From positions 9,057 through 20,812 of the forward strand of contig DNGN01000036.1 in the NCBI GenBank assembly GCA_003486225.1: 11,756 nucleotides of DNA. The letters are read 5' to 3'. The number at the start of each line of letters is the position of its first letter. The first letter of the stretch is position 1. Below the pieces are notes generated by a model, which was given only the letters and a program-made list of their open reading frames with translations, did not search any database and was not told the DNA's origin. Both the position numbers and the translations under genes were made by a program. Below are positions 7,561 to 11,756 of the stretch, piece after piece. Source of the DNA: Chloroflexota bacterium (lineage in GTDB: Bacteria > Chloroflexota > Anaerolineae > Anaerolineales > UBA11579).

Positions 7561-8481
7561 TTATTCACGCCGGTATGGTTTAAGCAGCGCTGCAGGGTAG
7601 AGCGCCTGTCTGCCTGCGATGACCAGGGCAATGATTGTGACAATATAAGGCAGGGCCAGGAAGGCTTCGTAAGGTACAGGAAGCTGTAATCCCATTGCCT
7701 GCAAGCGGAGCTGTAAGGCGTAGGTCCCGCCGAAAATGAGCGATCCCCACATGACTTTGACCGGATTCCAGTTGCCGAAGATGACCAGGGCAATTGCAAC
7801 CCATCCTCGTCCCGCTACAATTCCATGGGTGAAGGCCCCCAGCTGTGAGAGCGACAGGAATGCGCCGCCAGTCGCCATCAGCCCGCCACCGATCATCAGC
7901 GCCAGGTAGCGGATGCGAAAGACATTGATCCCGGCCGCATCCGCCGCCTCGGGGTTTTCGCCAACGGCCCGGATATTCAGGCCAAAGCTGGTGCGGTACA
8001 AAACCCACCAGGCTAACGGCACAATGACCAAAAACGCCAGATACGTGAGTAGATATTGATCTAAAATGGTTCCCAAAAAGGGGATCTTTTCGAAGATTGT
8101 AATTTGCTGGAATGGGGGGATGGAGGGTGGGGTTGAGCGGCCACCATAGAACAGTCGGAAACCATAGAGTGCCAGCCCGCTCAGCAGGAGGGTGATTCCC
8201 AGACCTGAAACATGCTGGTTCACCCCCAGTGTCACAGAGAAGGCAGCCATGAGCAACCCAGACAGCACGCCGCTGATGATCGCAGCCAGAAGGCCCAGCC
8301 AGAGCGAACCAGTGGCATCTGCGGTATAGAAGCCAATGAAAGCCCCGAAGAACATCGTGCCCTCAATGCCGAGGTTGAGGATTCCGGACCGTTCTGAATA
8401 GGTTTCCCCGATCGCGGCCAGTAAAATAGGCGTTGCAACCCGCAGCGTAGCAGCAGTAAGTGTAGCGATAAAAGCGTCCAT
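7561..8481 (-). CDS. ABC transporter permease, NupQ/YufQ type (BMP-family importer)
   Basis: Second membrane subunit of a BMP-type ABC importer, 306 residues, almost wholly hydrophobic, with perhaps eight or nine membrane spans. The family motif NLGIEG is at 36-41, followed by the SGLLMAAFSVTLGVNQHVSG region. A YRTSFGLNIRAVGENPEAADAAGI stretch in the second half is the cytoplasmic loop expected to contact the ATPase, and IGGGLMATGGAF follows. These features match the shorter permease of nucleoside and purine importers such as B. subtilis NupQ. Its ATG overlaps the TAA of the preceding permease by one base (TAATG), with GGAGGG four bases upstream inside the earlier gene, so the two permeases are translationally coupled, as expected for a heterodimeric channel. 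Substrate is inferred from the operon, not from the sequence of this subunit. Confidence 0.92.
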   Translation of the reverse strand: MDAFIATLTAATLRVATPILLAAIGETYSERSGILNLGIEGTMFFGAFIGFYTADATGSLWLGLLAAIISGVLSGLLMAAFSVTLGVNQHVSGLGITLLLSGLALYGFRLFYGGRSTPPSIPPFQQITIFEKIPFLGTILDQYLLTYLAFLVIVPLAWWVLYRTSFGLNIRAVGENPEAADAAGINVFRIRYLALMIGGGLMATGGAFLSLSQLGAFTHGIVAGRGWVAIALVIFGNWNPVKVMWGSLIFGGTYALQLRLQAMGLQLPVPYEAFLALPYIVTIIALVIAGRQALYPAALLKPYRRE

Positions 8482-9533
8482 TATTCCCTCCGTATCCGGT
8501 AGCGTTGAAGCAGGAACATGCCGAGGATGACCAGCAGCATTGTGGCTTGAGTGACTTCACCCAGGTAAACCGGAACGCCGAGCACGCGGCTGACCGTCTG
8601 AGCCCCTGTATCTACCAGGCCGAAAAAGAAGGCGGCAGCCGCGGCCCCGAAGGCATTCAATCCACCCATGGTTGCGATGATGATGCCAGTGTAACCATAA
8701 CCAGGGGAAAGCTCGCCGATGAGATGGTACTGGATTCCGGCAACTTCCACATATCCGGCAATCCCGGCAATCCCGCCACTGATCAGGGCGGCCGTGAGAA
8801 CTGTGCGATTAACATTGATACCCGCAAAATTAGCTCCTTCCTTGCCAAGCCCAACAGAGCGGACTTTGAGGCCGAAAGAGGTGCGGGTCAGAATAAACCA
8901 GATGACCACAATACTGGCAACGGCAATCAGGAAGCCGAAGTGTAAGCGTGAACGGGCGATCAGTTTTGGCAGCTGGGTGCTGGGTAAAATTTCCGGCGAC
9001 TGCGGCCAACCAGATTCCGCATCTCGCCACGGACCGTTCAGGATTGCACTGACCAGAAAGAGCATGATCGAGTTGGTCAGCAGGGTGGTTACCACTTCAT
9101 CCACATTCAATTTCGTTCGCAGCAGTGCAGGGACCAAAGCCCACAGCACCCCAGCTGCGAACCCGCCGGCCAGCATGATGATAATGGAGAGAAAAGTCGG
9201 AACGCCATCCAGGACGGTGCCTAACCAGGCCGCCGCAATAGCCCCGGCATACAGCTGTCCCTCTGCCCCGATGTTGTAGTATCCTGCCACAAAAGCGATT
9301 GTTACGGCAATACCTGTCAGCATCAGCGGGGTGGCTTTAACCAGCACTTCCAGGAAACCCACCCGGCTGGAAAGAGGTGCCAACAGGAGGTTGTAATAAG
9401 TTGTGAGCGGATTGACCTTGCCCAGGATAATAAGCCCGGAGGTCAGGATAAAGGTGACGACCAGGGCAAGCACAGGGATTAACCATCTGAACCAGGCTGG
9501 TGCATCGGCTCGTTCTATTCTAAACTTTGGCAT
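8481..9533 (-). CDS. ABC transporter permease, NupP/YufP type (BMP-family importer)
   Basis: Longer membrane subunit of the same importer, 350 residues from the ATG at 9533. It starts with a short positively charged cytoplasmic segment, then a first membrane span at about 17-38, and has NIGAEGQ at 87-93 and NVDEVVTTLLTN at 143-154, both typical of the permeases paired with BMP binding proteins. The loop TRTSFGLKVRSVGLGKEGANFAGI mirrors the one in the partner permease, and GGIAGIAGYVEVAGI follows. An in-frame GTG at 9554 exists, but the ATG at 9533 has an excellent AAGGAGG six bases ahead and fits the family start. The gene overlaps the end of the ATPase gene by 14 bases. It is expected to form the translocation path together with the 7561-8481 product. 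Confidence 0.92.
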   Translation of the reverse strand: MPKFRIERADAPAWFRWLIPVLALVVTFILTSGLIILGKVNPLTTYYNLLLAPLSSRVGFLEVLVKATPLMLTGIAVTIAFVAGYYNIGAEGQLYAGAIAAAWLGTVLDGVPTFLSIIIMLAGGFAAGVLWALVPALLRTKLNVDEVVTTLLTNSIMLFLVSAILNGPWRDAESGWPQSPEILPSTQLPKLIARSRLHFGFLIAVASIVVIWFILTRTSFGLKVRSVGLGKEGANFAGINVNRTVLTAALISGGIAGIAGYVEVAGIQYHLIGELSPGYGYTGIIIATMGGLNAFGAAAAAFFFGLVDTGAQTVSRVLGVPVYLGEVTQATMLLVILGMFLLQRYRIRRE

Positions 9534-11028
9534 TGTGATCCTCCTTGAGAGCACCAGACATCAGCAATCCCAGCCGTTCAATATCTGCCTCTTCCACTGG
9601 CATGATGCCCACAATCTCGCCCTCATAGATCACCGCGACTCGGTCTGAGAGGGCCAGGATCTCATCGAGGTCTTCAGAGATGAGCAAAACGCCCGCTCCT
9701 TGTTCTCTCTGTTCGAGAAGTTGTTTGTGGACATATTCTGTGGCACCAACATCTAAACCGCGGGTGGGTTGGGGGGCGATGATGACACTCGGTTTCTCTG
9801 CCAGGACCCTGGCCAGCAGGAGTTTTTGCATGTTGCCGCCAGAGAGTGTCCTGGCTTTGTCCTTCGGGCGGGCCTTGATTTGGAAGCGCTCGATAAGCTT
9901 GGTGGCATTATCGCGGATGGCCTTCCGGTCCAGGATGTTCTTATTTGAAAAATTTTGGATCTGGTCCAGGACCAGATTTTCAGCGACAGTTAATTCTCCA
10001 ACCACACCGGCATGCCGGTCTTCCGGAATCCGGCCTACCCCTGCAGCGGTCATCGCAGCTGGGGTAGCACCGGTCATGTTTTTTTCTTTCAGGATAATTT
10101 GGCCGGAAGTCGGCTTTCGGGTGCCGGATAAAACTTCAGCCAGTTCTGTTTGCCCATTACCGCCCACACCGGCCAGGCCCAACACCTCACCCGCTTTGAC
10201 ATCCAGGTTGATATTGGTCAGGACCTGGATGTTTTGATCGTCTTCAGCGCTGAGGTCTTTGAGCTTTAAGATTGGTTCATCGGCCAGATGCTTGCCGCTC
10301 CTCATCACACCAAATGTTTCTCTGCCCACCATCATCCGCGCCAGCTCGTTGGTGCTGGTTTCAGCCACTGCTACGGTGCTGATGGCTGTGCCATCTCGTA
10401 AAACGGTGACCCGGTTGCAGATCTGCTTTACTTCATTAAGTTTATGGGAAATAAATACAATCGAAATCCCCTCCGAGGTCAATCGCCGCAGAGTTTCAAA
10501 GAGTGCGTCTACTTCTTGGGGGACCAGCACTGCAGTGGGTTCGTCCAGGATGAGTACCTGGGCTTGCCGGTAAAGTGCCTTTAAGATCTCAACCCGCTGT
10601 TTTTGCCCAACCGAAAGGTGTTTGACTAATGCAGAGGGATCAATATCGATACCAAATTTTTGTGCCGCCTGGGCTACTTTTTCCTCGTAAACGCGCATGT
10701 CAAGATAGACTTGATCCAAAGAACCCATCACCACATTTTCAGCCACGGTAAAAGGCGGTACCAATGCGAAGTGCTGGGTTACCATACCGATGCCATTTTG
10801 AATGGCATCTTTGGGAGAACCGATTTTGACCTTTTGTCCGTTGATCGAAACATCGCCCTCATCGGCTTTATATAGTCCGTAGAGGATACGCATCAGGGTT
10901 GTTTTTCCTGCCCCATTTTCTCCGAGCAGGGCATGAACTTCCCCCTTGCGTAATTCAAAATTCACATTATTGTTGGCAACAACTTGTCCAAACTGCTTGG
11001 TAATTCCGGTCATTTCAACAACATTCAT
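9520..11028 (-). CDS. Two-domain ABC transporter ATPase, NupO/YufO type
   Basis: Energises uptake at the inner face of the membrane; 502 residues with two fused nucleotide-binding domains, as in NupO, YufO and sugar ATPases of the RbsA class. Domain 1 is complete: Walker A GENGAGKT at 36-43, Q-loop Gln85, signature LSVGQ at 138-142, Walker B LILDEP (Asp162-Glu163) and switch His195. Domain 2 keeps the signature LSGGN, but its Walker A reads GVGGNGQTEL (287-296) without the lysine, Walker B is replaced by IAPQPTRGLDVGA and the switch position reads SEDLDE. This degeneracy is normal for the family, leaving one consensus site. The ATG at 11028 is preferred over a GTG at 11034: AGG stands five bases ahead. 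Its end overlaps the first permease gene by 14 bases. It is separated from the binding-protein gene by a strong hairpin. Confidence 0.94.
   Translation of the reverse strand: MNVVEMTGITKQFGQVVANNNVNFELRKGEVHALLGENGAGKTTLMRILYGLYKADEGDVSINGQKVKIGSPKDAIQNGIGMVTQHFALVPPFTVAENVVMGSLDQVYLDMRVYEEKVAQAAQKFGIDIDPSALVKHLSVGQKQRVEILKALYRQAQVLILDEPTAVLVPQEVDALFETLRRLTSEGISIVFISHKLNEVKQICNRVTVLRDGTAISTVAVAETSTNELARMMVGRETFGVMRSGKHLADEPILKLKDLSAEDDQNIQVLTNINLDVKAGEVLGLAGVGGNGQTELAEVLSGTRKPTSGQIILKEKNMTGATPAAMTAAGVGRIPEDRHAGVVGELTVAENLVLDQIQNFSNKNILDRKAIRDNATKLIERFQIKARPKDKARTLSGGNMQKLLLARVLAEKPSVIIAPQPTRGLDVGATEYVHKQLLEQREQGAGVLLISEDLDEILALSDRVAVIYEGEIVGIMPVEEADIERLGLLMSGALKEDHNAKV
9540..9546 (-). promoter_or_regulatory. 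Strong ribosome-binding site deciding the start of the first permease
   Basis: AAGGAGG on the minus strand stands six bases before the ATG at 9533 and lies inside the last codons of the ATPase gene. It makes the ATG far more likely than the GTG at 9554 as start, and allows reinitiation by ribosomes finishing the ATPase. Confidence 0.85.
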
Positions 11029-11046
11029 GCACACCTGCCTTTATTG

Positions 11047-11079
11047 ATACCCATCTCCACAATTTGTGGAGATGGGTAT
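11047..11079 (-). repeat. Intercistronic 15-bp hairpin between binding-protein and ATPase genes
   Basis: ATACCCATCTCCACA (11047-11061) is followed after ATT by its exact reverse complement (11065-11079): fifteen perfect pairs and a three-base loop. It lies between the stop of the BMP gene (11118) and the start of the ATPase (11028). In the operon direction the next bases are CAATAAAGGC, not a U-tract, so it is not a normal terminator for the minus strand. On the plus strand a short T-run (11080-11083) and further T-rich sequence follow. The likely job is to protect the 3' end of the binding-protein message or to attenuate read-through; that role is inference. Confidence 0.8.
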
Positions 11080-11117
11080 TTTTAGTTATTGTTTTTGATA
11101 TGGATGGGTGTTGAAAT

Positions 11118-11756
11118 TTAGTTTGAACCAGCCGGGGTGGCTTCGTCGATGTCCACGCGGAACAAACCATCCAGTATTTCTTGCTGTCGCTGCTTCACCA
11201 GAGCCAGGATATCGGCTGGAATTTGGCTCTCGAGGCCATGGTAATCAGCCAGGCTGGCGCCGCCCTTGCCCATCATGCTGAAATCTTTCAGGTCCTGTGA
11301 GGTAAAGGTGCCGCCAACTACCTGGGAGACCACATACTCCACGGTGGGGGTCATATTCCAGACTGGGCTGGAAAGAACGTTTTCCGGTCCGAGTTCATTC
11401 TGGTCGCTCATGTTGCCAAATGCCCAAAGCCCATTTTCTACTGCGGCTTCGATCACGCCGAACCGTTCAGCAAACAGCACATCGGCGCCGGCGTCTACCT
11501 GTGAAAGGGCGGCCTCTTTTGCGGCTGCCGGGTCAAACCAGCTGTTGATGAAGGTGACCAATACGGTGGCATCAGGATTGGTTTCTTTGACACCCTGGAT
11601 GAAGGCATTGACGATGCGGTTAACTTCCGGAACAGGATGTCCGCCGACCACACCGATGACACCCGATTCGGTCATCCCGCCTGCAATCAGACCGCAGAGG
11701 TATGCCGGTTCGTGGATCCAGTTGTCAAAGACCGCCATGTTGTTGCCAGCAGGGCC
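11118..11756 (-). CDS. BMP/PnrA-family ABC substrate-binding protein, 5' part missing
   Basis: C-terminal 212 residues of a BMP-family solute-binding protein; the gene runs off the right edge, so the signal peptide and first domain are not visible. The Met codon at 11738 is internal, since the frame is open to the last base (preceding residues GPAGNN). Family features are YLCGLIAGGMTESGVIGVVGG with the repeated glycines near the hinge, a PEVNRIVNAFIQGV helix, SWFDPAAAKEAALSQ and GADVLFAE followed by GVIEAAVENG. These match the second lobe of PnrA/Med/BmpA-type proteins, known to bind nucleosides and purines, and of relatives with other ligands. In this arrangement it would deliver substrate to the permease pair encoded just downstream. 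It ends in a short hydrophilic tail. The family call is safe; the ligand is inferred from context. Confidence 0.9.
   Translation of the reverse strand, partial: GPAGNNMAVFDNWIHEPAYLCGLIAGGMTESGVIGVVGGHPVPEVNRIVNAFIQGVKETNPDATVLVTFINSWFDPAAAKEAALSQVDAGADVLFAERFGVIEAAVENGLWAFGNMSDQNELGPENVLSSPVWNMTPTVEYVVSQVVGGTFTSQDLKDFSMMGKGGASLADYHGLESQIPADILALVKQRQQEILDGLFRVDIDEATPAGSN

Noticed and set aside
9520..10200. Degenerate second nucleotide-binding domain of the ABC ATPase (no Walker A Lys, altered Walker B and switch His)
   Set aside because: The same loss is usual in fused-domain ATPases of the NupO/RbsA class, so it is not evidence of decay.

Overview
The window holds two gene blocks that converge on a short shared intergenic region at about 3326-3488. 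Base composition is moderately GC-rich, genes are tightly packed, and many start and stop codons overlap, so this is clearly bacterial. The protein set (galK-galT-DUF4380, and a BMP-type ABC transporter with a fused FAD-less molybdenum hydroxylase) would fit an anaerobic or facultative Chloroflexota (Anaerolineae-like) genome. That placement is inference from family content; no rRNA or marker gene is present to prove it.

Plus strand, about 200-3325: a three-gene galactose cluster. A galactokinase (galK) runs into galT with a 4-base ATGA overlap. galT then overlaps a DUF4380 sugar-mutarotase-fold protein by 14 bases. GalK and GalT are the phosphorylation and uridylyl-transfer steps of the Leloir pathway. 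The DUF4380 protein sits where a GalM mutarotase often lies. A candidate promoter (TATAAT at 74-79) with an inverted repeat in its -35 region precedes galK. GalE is not in the window.

Minus strand, read from 11756 down to 3489: a six-gene operon. In order it encodes a BMP/PnrA-family substrate-binding protein (5' end outside the window), a long intercistronic hairpin, a two-domain ABC ATPase, two membrane permeases (together a NupOPQ/YufOPQ-type nucleoside or nucleobase importer), a cytosine-deaminase-like amidohydrolase, and a fused [2Fe-2S]/molybdopterin hydroxylase of the xanthine dehydrogenase family. A rho-independent terminator at 3452-3481 closes it. The gene order suggests that an imported nucleobase or related N-heterocycle is hydrolysed or deaminated and then hydroxylated, with electrons leaving by an acceptor not encoded here.

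Nothing in the window is a wholly unknown system: no mobile element, CRISPR array, tRNA or rRNA was seen. The points most worth checking are the amidohydrolase, which lacks one expected metal-binding histidine; the FAD-less hydroxylase, which nevertheless keeps purine-type active-site residues; the galactokinase, with Ser in place of the usual sugar-contacting Glu; and the DUF4380 protein in the mutarotase position.
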